Assembly: GCA_903911925.1 (NCBI GenBank)
Contig: CAIWFH010000032.1
Location: 46,651-110,650, forward strand
Length of the DNA stretch: 64,000 bases
From: an uncultured Acidobacteriaceae bacterium
GTDB taxonomy: Bacteria > Acidobacteriota > Terriglobia > Terriglobales > Acidobacteriaceae
Direction of reading: 5' to 3'
The notes below the pieces were generated by a model that was given only the letters and a program-made list of their open reading frames with translations, was not told where the DNA came from and searched no databases. Shown here piece after piece: positions 19,134 through 28,865 of this stretch (position 1 is the first letter of the stretch; each line of letters begins with the position of its first letter). The position numbers and the translations under genes are program-made.

Positions 19134-21635
19134 CGGATTTGCTTTCGACTCAAACTTCAAAGTCGCATCCTTGAGGCCCGGCGCTGCGGCCCGCACCGTC
19201 ACGGGGCCAGCAACCTTCGTTGTGCGCACCAGGACCGTGGCAATTCCAGCTTCGGCGCGCAGAGGATTTGCAAAGATCGCCTCGTTCCCAATTAACGCGC
19301 CTTCGCCGCTTACGGAGAACGTGACGATATCGTCCGCGTAGGGATGCGTTGTGCCGCGATCATCGCAAATATGCGCATACACACGCACCCAATCGGAACC
19401 GTTCGCAACCGGGTCGCGCCCGCAACTATCTAACTTCAGTTGAATGCCTGTCGGTACTCCGGGCGAATGAACCAGGTGGGTTGCCACTACCTTCCCGCCG
19501 ATCAGCCCTTCTGCTGTGAGTTCTCCAATTTCAGTACCAGACGGGGCAACGCCGTTGGAAAACTGCATGGTCGTTGTGCGGCTGAAGTCGCCAACCTTGA
19601 AGTTGAAAGGCGGATGCGGAAGATGATACCCGGCATCCGGGCTTTGAGTTGCCACTTCTTTGCCGTTCTGGTACAGCCGCACCTGCTCGCAGTTACTGAA
19701 CACGGTGACAGTCGAAGGCGAGTGGAATGCTGCGAAGTTCGCAATAAACACCATGGGACCGCTGCCCACCTTGGCGGGCTTCACCTCAGCCGGCCGCTGA
19801 CTTTGAAACATGTAGTAATCCAGCTTTGGAATCCTGAACAGATCCAGCGGCGCTCCCAGGAACGGCTGGTGGTGATAGCCCCTATAGGCGTCGATACCGG
19901 CCCATAAGTCCGCGCCGGCTGGCAAACTGCCGTGCGCGTACATGGCGTCGAAGCTCAGCATGTGAGAATTGGCCTGGACCAGCATCGGCATTTCGCCCCA
20001 TGCCCTGGCCACGCGAACTCGCGATTGCTGGTCGGTCCAATTATCCACGTCGTCGCCCCATTCCCGCGTCCACCATGGCTTGGCCTGGTTTTCCTGCCGG
20101 TATTGGAAGTTGCCATTGTCACAGTCACCACAGCCGGAGTATTCAACATCCCAGCCGCCAAAGCCCTCAACGGGCTTGTCAATGTGATCGCCGGAGGCAT
20201 AGCACTCCGGTCCCGGATATTCCTCATGAACAATTCGATAAAGGTCCTTGGCAAGCGCGCTATTGTCCGATTCGTTGAGTGTCGCTTCCCAAAGAACCAC
20301 CGATGGCCGGTTGCGATCCCGCCGAAGCATCTCCCGCGCATCCTGATAGACACGCTTCGTGAATACGGCGTCCCCTACAAATTGCCAACCCGGATTCGAG
20401 ACAATCGCCAGGATGCCCAGTTCGTCGCAAGCGTCCATGAAGGCCGGGTCCTGGGGATAGTGGCTTCGATACGATGTAAAGCCCGCCTCGCGCAGCTTGT
20501 ATGCGTCCCGGTAGTGGGCAGATGCCGACAGTGCATAGCCCACATAGGGATGATCCTGATGCCGGTTCGCCCCGACAGAGAAGAAAGGCTGGCCGTTGAT
20601 AAACAAGCCGCGATCCTTGTCGAATCGAATGCTTCGAATGCCGATCCGCGTGTACTGGTCGTCCACCACCCGCCCGTCTTCACTGATCGTCGTGTGCAAC
20701 CGGTAAAGATGAGGATGGTCCGGATGCCAGAGCTTCGGGGATTTGACCTGCAAGCTCTGCGCGATTTCCTGGCTGGATTGAGCTGCGATGGTCGCTTGAA
20801 CCTCGCTGGCCGCAAGCACCTGCGCATCGTGGTCAATGAGTTCCTGCTTGATTACGCAGCTTCGGCGCTGGCCGCTTTCATTCGCAATATTTGTTTGCAC
20901 TTTGACAGTCGACTCATCCGGGCCGACAGCCGGGTAAGTGACAAAGATGCCGCCTCCGGCAACCTTATCGGCAAGAATGGGATTGGTAATGTGCAGCGGG
21001 TGAAGCGCTTCAAATTGGACGCTCCGATACAGACCGCCAAAATAGACAAAGTCAAGATCCCTCTGCGGTTTTCCCGGCGGGACCTCGGGGTTATCGGAGT
21101 TATCCAGGCTCAGCGTAATTATGTTCTCGCGGTCGAAATGAACGGCCTTTGAAATATCGATCGTGAATGGAATGTACCCGCCATAGTGCGTGGTGAGGTA
21201 AGTGCCGTTCAGCCACACTTTCGCAACCTGCATTGCGCCTTGAAAATTGAGATAGAGGATGCGCTCCTTCCACTCGGGCTTCAATGAAAAGGACTTTCTG
21301 TACCAGCAAATGCCCTGGTAATTCCGGCCGCCGCTTGCATCTTTTGGTTCCAGCCTTACAGAGTGCGGCAGGGTCACCCGTTCCCACTGCGAGTCGGGCA
21401 GGCTTAAGGCGCTCGCGTTCGAGAACAGCTCAGGATTGGAGATTCTCTTTGCCCAATCCGGCCGGAAGAACTGCCAACCCTGGTCGAAGTTGAGTTCCAC
21501 GCGCGCCGCCGGTGCCAAGTTCCATGGCTGAAGCGACTCTGCAAAAGCACTCAGCGGCATCACCACGTTTCTCAAAACGATCCCGGAAGCGGACAGCGCA
21601 CTCACTTCTAAAAAGCGTCGCCTGGATTGGTGCAT
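19116..21635 (-). CDS. Glycoside hydrolase family 2 protein, Tat-type leader
   Basis: GH2 enzyme of 839 residues with a Tat-like leader (SRRRFLEVSALSASGIVL). The sugar-binding domain is at about 47-215 (NFQGAMQVAKVWLNGTYL), then Ig-like, then TIM barrel (NGQPFFSVGANRHQDHPYVG). Acid/base Glu455 lies in ATLNESD and probable nucleophile Glu525 in TREWGD. The C-terminal part contains the DUF4982-like and Ig-like modules (VRVYAHICDDRGTTHPYAD, then VSGEGALIGN) often found after bacterial beta-galactosidase barrels. It is shorter than its neighbours. Predicted exported beta-glycosidase; substrate unknown. Divergent from the GH116 gene across 212 bp. Confidence 0.92.
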   Translation of the reverse strand: MHQSRRRFLEVSALSASGIVLRNVVMPLSAFAESLQPWNLAPAARVELNFDQGWQFFRPDWAKRISNPELFSNASALSLPDSQWERVTLPHSVRLEPKDASGGRNYQGICWYRKSFSLKPEWKERILYLNFQGAMQVAKVWLNGTYLTTHYGGYIPFTIDISKAVHFDRENIITLSLDNSDNPEVPPGKPQRDLDFVYFGGLYRSVQFEALHPLHITNPILADKVAGGGIFVTYPAVGPDESTVKVQTNIANESGQRRSCVIKQELIDHDAQVLAASEVQATIAAQSSQEIAQSLQVKSPKLWHPDHPHLYRLHTTISEDGRVVDDQYTRIGIRSIRFDKDRGLFINGQPFFSVGANRHQDHPYVGYALSASAHYRDAYKLREAGFTSYRSHYPQDPAFMDACDELGILAIVSNPGWQFVGDAVFTKRVYQDAREMLRRDRNRPSVVLWEATLNESDNSALAKDLYRIVHEEYPGPECYASGDHIDKPVEGFGGWDVEYSGCGDCDNGNFQYRQENQAKPWWTREWGDDVDNWTDQQSRVRVARAWGEMPMLVQANSHMLSFDAMYAHGSLPAGADLWAGIDAYRGYHHQPFLGAPLDLFRIPKLDYYMFQSQRPAEVKPAKVGSGPMVFIANFAAFHSPSTVTVFSNCEQVRLYQNGKEVATQSPDAGYHLPHPPFNFKVGDFSRTTTMQFSNGVAPSGTEIGELTAEGLIGGKVVATHLVHSPGVPTGIQLKLDSCGRDPVANGSDWVRVYAHICDDRGTTHPYADDIVTFSVSGEGALIGNEAIFANPLRAEAGIATVLVRTTKVAGPVTVRAAAPGLKDATLKFESKANPLPTLP

Positions 21636-21847
21636 GAGAATTCCCCCCTTGTGCTTCGCGTGCCGATATCAGGTTTCAAGCAGGCCGCTGAAGTATACCT
21701 GATGGGACAAAAGCTATCATCCGGCATCCGGTGGCTCTTCATTCGGCGGGAGATTGAAGGAATCAGTACGGCCAGCCGCTAAAACCGGCAATGGCCTGAA
21801 TGAGTTTAAGCGACTAAACTGGTGGAAACCGTGAATGAGGGAATGCG

Positions 21848-24631
21848 ATGCGTCTTACGCGTAGAAGCCTGATGGGTTTGTTGGCCGGAGCAGGTTCCGG
21901 GCTCGTTACAAAAGCTCTTCCCGCACTCCAAGCGCCGTACCAGGTGAAGGTCCAGCGCGACGACAGCAAGCCTGCGAAAACAGCTTCCCACACCACAGCC
22001 TCTGGCGCTCACACTGCTGCGGTGCCGTTCGCAATTCCGTCTAAAATGCCGATGTGTTCCGGCGCTCCGCTGGGCGGTATTGGGACTGGCTTCGTTGAGA
22101 TTCGCGCCGACGGCTGCTTCCATGAGTGGCAGATTTTCAACTCCGGCCCCTGGGCGCAGGATGCGCGCTCAACCACTGCGCCGCCCGCTGCCGGTCCGCA
22201 ATATCTGCGCTTCTTGCTGCGCGCCCGCAAGGCCTCAGATGACGTGGCGCAGATGCGGCGCCTGTATCTCCGCTCGGACGAAAATGACCTCTACACGCTC
22301 CCGTTCGTGCAGGATGTTGAGTCCATCGACTACTCGGCGTGGTTCCCCATGACGAGTCTTGGCTACAACGATCCCACCCTTCCCGTTCGCGCATCGGCGC
22401 AGGTCTTCTCGCCGTTCGTTCCCGGTCTTGCGCGCGACTCGGGCACTCCGGGATTTCATGTTGTCTACACTCTCGAAAATACTTGCGATGAATCCGTAGA
22501 AGTTTCGCTCGCCGGGTTCCTTGACACCCCACTCGCATCCGCGCTCCCTGAGCGTCGCCTCACGAATTCCATGTCCCAGGATGAGGGGATCACCGGCATC
22601 CATTTCGAGACGTCGGCGCAGACCGATTTCCCTTCGGGCATCGGCAGCATGTGCTTCTCCGTTACCGGCGGCGAGCACTCGTATATTTCCGGCACTTTTC
22701 AGCAGTATGCAATGCCCGGCCCTTGCCGGTGGGAGACGCCCCGCGTCAACTACATGCTGGTGAGTGTGCTGCAAGAGTTTTTTGCAACCGGCCGCCTGCC
22801 GAATGCGAACGCAAAGACAGATCCGAGCATCGGCTTGCCCTCACTTGCCACAATTGATGCGCTGTCTGACGCTGAAGTAAAGCGCAAGATCGGGGAACTC
22901 GGCTCGGACGCTTTGCTTGCGCGCATCTTCGCGGACGCCCGCTCAGCGGATTCAAGTGATGACCGGCAACTCCTGACAGAAGTCAGCAAGAACTTGACGG
23001 CAGAAAAGGACTCTCGCCGGCTGACCTGGGGGACCGGGGCACTGGCTTCAAGCGTCAAGCTCGCTCCGGGGCAGAAAGTTGAAATCCGCTTCACGCTGAG
23101 TTGGTTCTTCCCGCATCACCTGGCGGCCGACGGGCCAGAGATGGGGCACATGTATGCCAACTGGTATCGCGATGCGGCAGACGTCAATCGCTACCTTTGC
23201 AAAAACTACAAGCAGCATCGCGACGCAACCGAGCACTTTGCCGCCACTCTCGCGGATACCTCCCTGGGCGACGCCATGGCCTTCTCATGGTCAAGCCAGC
23301 TGTCGACCATGGTGTTCAATACCTGGTGGGTGAAGGATGGCGGTTATGCTATCTGGGAGGGCCTGGGATGTTGCGGCCTGTCCACCACGGATGTCGATTA
23401 TCAAGGCAGCTTTCCCGTCATCGCCCTCTTCCCTGAACTCAAGCTCTCGCAGATGAAGCGGATCATCGCTCAGCAGAACGCCCTCGGACAAGTGCCGCAC
23501 AACTACTCGGGCAGCTTCGAGCAAATCGATGTCCCCGGCTTTGCCCGCGTCGACATGAATCCCCAATTCGTGATGATGGTGTGCCGCGATTACTTGTGGA
23601 CCGGAGACAAAACCTATCTGGAGTTCATGTGGCCGTACGTCGTAAAAGCGATGGACTTCACCGAGTCGCTCGATACCGATGGCGACGGCCTCCCAGACCG
23701 CGATACCGGATTTCAAACCTACGACCAATGGCGGATGCAGGGAGCGCCCAGCTACATTGCCTCGCTATGGATCGGCGCGCTGCGTGCCGCAGTCCGCATC
23801 GCAAACGACGCTGGCAAGACTGGCGACGAAAAGCGTTGGGCAGATTTATTGGAGAAAGCTTCGGCCAGCTTCGATCGCTTGCTATTTAACGGCGACTACT
23901 TCAGCCTGTGGGCAGACGGCAAGCTGCGCGATGAACTGTGCATGACCGATCAGATTTCAGGCGAGTGGTTCACGCATCTCATCGGCCTGCCGCCGACTAC
24001 TTCAGCGCAGAACCTTGACCACTCCATCGACAACATTTTCAAAAACAATTTCAATCCGGAGTTTGGCCTGCACAATGCCACCGCTCCCAGGCGCGGAGCG
24101 GGCCTGCTGGCGCTCAACAATCTTCAGGCCGGAGGGCTCTGGTCGGGAATCGAATTTGCTTTTGCTTCAACGTTGATGGACCATGGGCGTTTCGCGGACG
24201 GAGTCGAGATTGTTGAAGCGATCCACCGCCGGTATCTGCGCGCGGGCCAGCCATTCAACCACGTGGAGTGCGGCGGACACTACTCGCGCGCCATGAGCAG
24301 TTGGGCCACCATGCTGGCGGCCACTGGCTTCAAGCCAGATGCGGCCAACAAGTCGCTGGCCGTCATTCCTACCGCACCAGGGGACTTCCGGGGTCCCTGG
24401 GTCACTGCATCGGGCTTCGGCAGCATCAGCCGCAATGGCCAGGCCTTGTTAATCCACTGCGCCTATGGAAAGCTCGAAGTCAATTCTCTCAAACTCCAAT
24501 CGGTTCCCCAATCTATCCGGCTTGACGCCAAGCCCCTTGCCGCGCACACGACGAAAGCCGCCGACGGCATCATGCTTGAATTCTCCAGCCCTCTATCCCT
24601 GGCCGCAGGCCGGACTTTGTCCATTTCGTAA
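21848..24631 (+). CDS. Glycoside hydrolase family 116 (GBA2-like beta-glycosidase), Tat-type leader
   Basis: 927-residue member of GH116, the family of non-lysosomal glucosylceramidase GBA2 and bacterial beta-glucosidases/xylosidases. It has an N-terminal beta domain with CSGAPLGGIGTGFVEIRADG and HEWQIFNSGPW, then an (alpha/alpha)6 barrel. By comparison with the family, the likely nucleophile is Glu504 in GGYAIWEG and the acid/base Asp626 in FQTYDQW. DTDGDGLPDRD is a conserved loop. The leader LTRRSLMGLLAGAGSG is Tat-like and GAGGGA precedes the start. It is the only non-GH2 hydrolase in the locus and could remove terminal beta-glucose or beta-xylose. Family call firm, substrate open. Confidence 0.93.
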   Translation: MRLTRRSLMGLLAGAGSGLVTKALPALQAPYQVKVQRDDSKPAKTASHTTASGAHTAAVPFAIPSKMPMCSGAPLGGIGTGFVEIRADGCFHEWQIFNSGPWAQDARSTTAPPAAGPQYLRFLLRARKASDDVAQMRRLYLRSDENDLYTLPFVQDVESIDYSAWFPMTSLGYNDPTLPVRASAQVFSPFVPGLARDSGTPGFHVVYTLENTCDESVEVSLAGFLDTPLASALPERRLTNSMSQDEGITGIHFETSAQTDFPSGIGSMCFSVTGGEHSYISGTFQQYAMPGPCRWETPRVNYMLVSVLQEFFATGRLPNANAKTDPSIGLPSLATIDALSDAEVKRKIGELGSDALLARIFADARSADSSDDRQLLTEVSKNLTAEKDSRRLTWGTGALASSVKLAPGQKVEIRFTLSWFFPHHLAADGPEMGHMYANWYRDAADVNRYLCKNYKQHRDATEHFAATLADTSLGDAMAFSWSSQLSTMVFNTWWVKDGGYAIWEGLGCCGLSTTDVDYQGSFPVIALFPELKLSQMKRIIAQQNALGQVPHNYSGSFEQIDVPGFARVDMNPQFVMMVCRDYLWTGDKTYLEFMWPYVVKAMDFTESLDTDGDGLPDRDTGFQTYDQWRMQGAPSYIASLWIGALRAAVRIANDAGKTGDEKRWADLLEKASASFDRLLFNGDYFSLWADGKLRDELCMTDQISGEWFTHLIGLPPTTSAQNLDHSIDNIFKNNFNPEFGLHNATAPRRGAGLLALNNLQAGGLWSGIEFAFASTLMDHGRFADGVEIVEAIHRRYLRAGQPFNHVECGGHYSRAMSSWATMLAATGFKPDAANKSLAVIPTAPGDFRGPWVTASGFGSISRNGQALLIHCAYGKLEVNSLKLQSVPQSIRLDAKPLAAHTTKAADGIMLEFSSPLSLAAGRTLSIS

Positions 24632-24781
24632 ACACCATTGCGACTTCCGGTGGCAGTTTCACTCCGCGATTTGAATGGAAAACCGAAGTTGCTCCAGCCA
24701 TTTGTCCGCACGGTTTTCACTCGCAATACGGCACTCAAGAATTTCCGGAACCCGGGTGGAGATGCCGGAAACGCAAGCTCT

Positions 24782-24810
24782 TTGGACATTGGATTGAAAA
24801 GAAATATAAT
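24782..24810 (+). promoter_or_regulatory. Candidate sigma-70-type promoter for the 24,898 GH2 gene
   Basis: A consensus -10 hexamer TATAAT (24805-24810) follows TTGGAC (24782-24787) at 17-base spacing. It lies about 90 bases upstream of the GH2 ATG in a 266-bp gap that otherwise shows no gene. The -35 matches the consensus only in part, so the call rests mainly on the -10 and the spacing. Confidence 0.45.
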
Positions 24811-24897
24811 ACGCGTGCCTTCAGTTTCAGCTTTGAATGCGCAGCGAACAGCAAAACAGGATTCTTCTAACCGATAGCCCGAACAAGAAGGAGTTCC

Positions 24898-27219
24898 ATG
24901 GATCGCCGTGACTTTTTGAAAACCGCGGGAACACTGGTTGCTGGCGCAACGGTTGCTTCCGGAGTATCAAGCTCAAGCCTCGCCGAGGAAGCCGCTCCAG
25001 CGGGTAAGGGACGCATCGTGCTGCCCCTCAACCGCAATTGGCGCTTCAGTCCCACTGCCACCGCCGCGGGTCACGACGGTGCTTTCGACGACAGCCATTT
25101 CACCCGCATAACCATACCCCACACAAATCTGCGTGTCCCGTGGCATAGCTTCGACGAGAAGTCCTATGAATTTGTTTCCACCTATCGCCGCCATTTCCGC
25201 TTGCCCGCCGAGGCGCGCGGGCACCGCGTGTTCATCGATTTCGAAGGAGTAATGACCGCAGCCACTGTCTGGCTCAACGGCGCTCGCCTGGGTGATTACA
25301 AGGGAGGCTTCACGCCTTTCTCATTTGAGCTCACATCCCAGGTCCACTTCGAAGGCGAAAACGTGATCGCGGTTGAAGTCGACTCCAGCGAGCGCGCGGA
25401 CATTCCACCCTTCGGCAACGAGGTAGACTACCTCACCTTCGGCGGCATCTACCGCGAAGTCTCTCTGCGCATCGTGTCGCCAACCTATCTTGAAAACATC
25501 TACGCCGAGCCCAAAGATGTGCTCACCGATCACCCGGCTGTCGATGTTCGCTGCTTCCTGGCGAGCGACAAAAAGGCCTCGGGCGGACTTACGCTGGAAG
25601 CGGCGCTCTACAACGGCGACAAGCTGGTGACCAAGACCACGCAGCCAGTACCGGCCGGGAGCGACGAAGGAGCGGCAACGCAAACGCTGCATCTTGACAA
25701 CCTGGGCGCAATCGAACGTTGGGACCTGAAGACTCCCAAGCTCTACCGCGTTGAAGTGCGGCTGTTAAGCGGCGGGCATGTCATCGATCATGATGATCGC
25801 CGCATCGGGTTCCGCGAAGCGCGCTTCACGCCGCAGGGATTCTCCCTCAATGGAACCGTCATCAAGCTCCGCGGCCTCGACCGCCATCAGACTTTCCCGT
25901 GGGTCGGCCAGGCCATGCCGCGTCGCGCGCAGCGGCAGGACGCCGTAATTCTGCGCAAGAATCTGCGCTGCAACATCGTCCGCACCTCGCACTATCCGCA
26001 GTCGCGCCATTTCCTTGATGCATGCGACGAAATTGGCCTCCTGGTTCTCGAAGAGATTCCCGGATGGCAGCACATAGGCGATCTGCCCTGGCAGGACATC
26101 TCCGTCGACAACGTGCAGCGCATGATCCGCCGCGACTGGAACCATCCCTCCATCATCCTCTGGGGCGTGCGCATCAACGAGTCGCGCGACAGCCACGATT
26201 TCTACACCCGCACTAATGCCCTGGCGCACCAGTTGGACCCCGCGCGCCAAACCGGCGGCATCCGCTACTTCCAGGAGTCGGAATTCCTCGAAGATGTTTT
26301 CACGATGAACGACTTCGGATTCCCGCTCAAGGCGCCGAATCATCCCCTCTATCTGAATACCGAATTTGTCGGCCACACTTATCCCACCAAGACCATTGAC
26401 AACATTGAACGCCTGCGGGAACACACTGTGCGCCACGCACGCGTGCATGACCAGTTGGCCTCCAATCCGCAGTATGCCGGCGGCATTGGCTGGTGCGCCT
26501 TCGACTACAACACCCACGGCAACTTCGGCTCCGGCGACCGCATCTGCTACCACGGCGTTACCGACATCTTCCGCGAGCCCAAGCCTGCTGCCGGCTTCTA
26601 CAGGTCGCAGTGCGAGCCTGAAGAGGAGATCGTTCTGGTGCCGGCTTTCCATTGGGCGCGAGGCGACGAGAACATCGGCTTTACCAACGCCCTGGTCTCA
26701 TCCAACTGCGATCACCTGAAGTTTTTTATCGCCGGCAAGCAAGTGGCCGAAGCCGATCCCGACCGCAAGCAGTTTCCGCACCTCAAGTACGCGCCGTTCA
26801 CCGCCGATCTTGGCGAACACGTCAACCCTTGGGGCGACCTGCGCATTGACGGATATATCCAGGGCAAGCAAGTCATCTCGCGCACCTTCTCCGGCAAGGG
26901 CATCGATCAGAAATTCACGCTTCTGCCCGATGACACAACCTTGGTCGGCGATGGGGCCGACACTACCCGCGTCGTTCTTCGTGTCACCGACGAGTTCGAT
27001 GCCATTCGTCCATTCGCCGGCGATGCCATCCGTTTTGAACTTACGGGCCCTGCAACGCTGATCGGCGACAACCCATTTGCATTGGTAGGCGGCACCGGCG
27101 CCGTGTGGATTCGCGCAGGCGAGCAAGCCGGAAAGGTGCGCCTCACCGCTCACCACCCCAACCTTGGAACGCAGCATATTGAGTTGGAAATAACCGCCGC
27201 TCCACTGGAAGTAGCTTGA
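24898..27219 (+). CDS. Glycoside hydrolase family 2 protein, Tat-type leader
   Basis: GH2 enzyme of 773 residues, the shortest of the six. The Tat-like leader is DRRDFLKTAGTLVAGATVA, and AAGGAG sits seven bases before the ATG. The sugar-binding domain is at about 40-195 (VFIDFEGVMTAATVWLNGAR), followed by an Ig-like domain and the TIM barrel (NGTVIKLRGLDRHQTFPWVG). Acid/base Glu428 lies in VRINESRD and nucleophile Glu489 in LNTEFVGH. The C-terminal part has two beta-sandwich domains (LLPDDTTLVGDGADTTRVVL), one a DUF4982-type segment. Likely an exported beta-galactosidase-like enzyme. A perfect 11-bp stem follows shortly after the stop. Confidence 0.92.
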   Translation: MDRRDFLKTAGTLVAGATVASGVSSSSLAEEAAPAGKGRIVLPLNRNWRFSPTATAAGHDGAFDDSHFTRITIPHTNLRVPWHSFDEKSYEFVSTYRRHFRLPAEARGHRVFIDFEGVMTAATVWLNGARLGDYKGGFTPFSFELTSQVHFEGENVIAVEVDSSERADIPPFGNEVDYLTFGGIYREVSLRIVSPTYLENIYAEPKDVLTDHPAVDVRCFLASDKKASGGLTLEAALYNGDKLVTKTTQPVPAGSDEGAATQTLHLDNLGAIERWDLKTPKLYRVEVRLLSGGHVIDHDDRRIGFREARFTPQGFSLNGTVIKLRGLDRHQTFPWVGQAMPRRAQRQDAVILRKNLRCNIVRTSHYPQSRHFLDACDEIGLLVLEEIPGWQHIGDLPWQDISVDNVQRMIRRDWNHPSIILWGVRINESRDSHDFYTRTNALAHQLDPARQTGGIRYFQESEFLEDVFTMNDFGFPLKAPNHPLYLNTEFVGHTYPTKTIDNIERLREHTVRHARVHDQLASNPQYAGGIGWCAFDYNTHGNFGSGDRICYHGVTDIFREPKPAAGFYRSQCEPEEEIVLVPAFHWARGDENIGFTNALVSSNCDHLKFFIAGKQVAEADPDRKQFPHLKYAPFTADLGEHVNPWGDLRIDGYIQGKQVISRTFSGKGIDQKFTLLPDDTTLVGDGADTTRVVLRVTDEFDAIRPFAGDAIRFELTGPATLIGDNPFALVGGTGAVWIRAGEQAGKVRLTAHHPNLGTQHIELEITAAPLEVA

Positions 27220-27225
27220 TGTTCC

Positions 27226-27257
27226 TCGCCCTATCGGGAAGAACCTCGATAGGGCGA
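27226..27257. terminator. Hairpin terminator between convergent GH2 and SDR-fusion genes
   Basis: TCGCCCTATCG (27226-27236) and its exact complement CGATAGGGCGA (27247-27257) flank a ten-base loop, starting six bases after the GH2 stop codon. CTTAAC follows on the plus side. No strong U-run is present, but it is the only stem between the two convergent units and may serve both. Confidence 0.55.
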
Positions 27258-27331
27258 CTTAACGATGGTGCCGTCGTTGAAGTCTGAAATATGAATCTCG
27301 GTTTGATCTCTATCGAATGTTGGACTGGCCG

Positions 27332-28762
27332 TCAACGCGGCCTTGACTGCACTTCGCGTATCAAGGGGAGAAGCAACTCCACTGGATCGGCGGTTTCTGT
27401 CGCCGTGATCGAAGCCGTCTGATCGGTAAGGAGCCTTGGCAAGCGGCTCACCGTAACATGCATCGGCGCAAGGGATTCGTTCATATCCGCACACAGTACC
27501 TCGCCTGCAGCCTTGGCCATCGTGTATTCCGTCATTCCCCGTGGCCGTTCTGAAACGAAGATCGAAGACGGGTAGAAGATCGACAGCGCTGGCTGGCGGA
27601 CGCAAAGCGCGCGCGATAGATTCCAAAAACCTTCAACGTAAATTGCGAGAAACTCGTTGAGCCGTCCGACGGTGTAGATCTCGGCTTGGGGCTTAAAGAT
27701 CGACGGGGTCGCAAAATAATAGAGGTGAGTTGGCGCATCTTTCAAATGAGCGATTTGCTCTGACGCCGGCTTGCGCGCGTCGAACGGCAGCTCATCGCTG
27801 GTACCGCCGACAGAGCGGATTTCCTGAACAACTCTCTCGGCATCTTCTTTCCCGGATTGCCAGGTGATCAGCACGTGTCCGCCGCCGCTTGCAATCAGCT
27901 TGGCCACAAGTTCACCCAGCCCGCGCGAGCCGCCTGCGATCAGCGCGACGCTTCCGGCGAACTCCTCCGGACCGACCAATCCCGCGAGCGACTGCATGGT
28001 CGCCTGCTGCACAGGCGGCGTGCGTGCAAAGCATTTTACGGTTCCCGCAAGTCCACCCCCGGCAATCTCCTGATCGACAGAACGGAAGCGCCCGTCTGTC
28101 TCGGTTACGCGAAATTCCAGCGAGTTCGGAGGGCCCGGTTCGGCGCGCAAGTTCACCTCGAGTTCGCCGTAGATGGAATACATGCCAGGACAAACCATCC
28201 CGACGAGATAAGTGCTGGCTCCCAGGGCTGCAACCCGGCTGGCGCCGAGCCACTGCGTGGCGGCAGGGTACAGCATTGCCGCATCTTCTTTCGTCATCTG
28301 GATTGGAAACCTGCCGGAGCGCCCGGACATTTCTTCGAAGCTCAGATGCATCGGCGACGCGCAGATTGGAATACTCTCCAAGGAGGAATCCGGAACAGGC
28401 CCCGGGTCCGGATTTGCGTCACCAAGGTTTAGCGAAACCTTTGACCTCGGAGCGCCGTCGACAGAGATGACCAGCCGCACAGAGTTCTCACGCTGCTGCA
28501 CCATTTCGACGTCCACCAGTTCATCCAGATAAACGAATTTGTTGAACTGGGCGCGGAGACTGCGCAGGTGTGGAAGTTCCGGCTTTGCCGCCCGCAAGGA
28601 GTCCAGGGCCCAAAGCAGCAGATTGATTCCATGAACCACCGGCGCGCCAGCCTGGGTGCGCCGCGCCTGGAGTGCATCCAGGTGCATTGGATTGCAACAC
28701 CCGGTGATAGATGCGAATCGAGCCTGATCGGAGTATCCAAATCTCTTCTGTGCCAGCCTCAT
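27332..28762 (-). CDS. MaoC-like hotdog / short-chain dehydrogenase fusion protein
   Basis: 476-residue cytoplasmic fusion. Residues 1-110 align with MaoC/PhaJ (R)-hydratases (FASITGCCNPMHLD, PVVHGINLLL). The catalytic Asp of the GDxNPxH motif is replaced by Cys22; His27 is kept. Residues about 140-250 look like a second hotdog (STYLVGMVCPGMYSIYGEL). Residues 260-476 are an SDR/ketoreductase domain with GGSRGLGE, Ser in PSSIFV and Tyr-Lys in EYTMAK. GGAG lies six bases before the ATG. It is the last gene of the ACP/FkbH/SGNH/MBOAT operon, so a 3-ketoacyl reductase/dehydratase role on the ACP-bound group is possible. The altered Asp makes hydratase chemistry uncertain. Confidence 0.8.
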   Translation of the reverse strand: MRLAQKRFGYSDQARFASITGCCNPMHLDALQARRTQAGAPVVHGINLLLWALDSLRAAKPELPHLRSLRAQFNKFVYLDELVDVEMVQQRENSVRLVISVDGAPRSKVSLNLGDANPDPGPVPDSSLESIPICASPMHLSFEEMSGRSGRFPIQMTKEDAAMLYPAATQWLGASRVAALGASTYLVGMVCPGMYSIYGELEVNLRAEPGPPNSLEFRVTETDGRFRSVDQEIAGGGLAGTVKCFARTPPVQQATMQSLAGLVGPEEFAGSVALIAGGSRGLGELVAKLIASGGGHVLITWQSGKEDAERVVQEIRSVGGTSDELPFDARKPASEQIAHLKDAPTHLYYFATPSIFKPQAEIYTVGRLNEFLAIYVEGFWNLSRALCVRQPALSIFYPSSIFVSERPRGMTEYTMAKAAGEVLCADMNESLAPMHVTVSRLPRLLTDQTASITATETADPVELLLPLIREVQSRPR

Positions 28763-28865
28763 CCATCACTCCTTTCCCGCGATTTCTCCTTTCCCGCGAC
28801 TACCCAGCTCCGGAATCGCACTCTTCCGGGCCAGATGTTGATTACTATATCCCTTTGAGCGGCGG

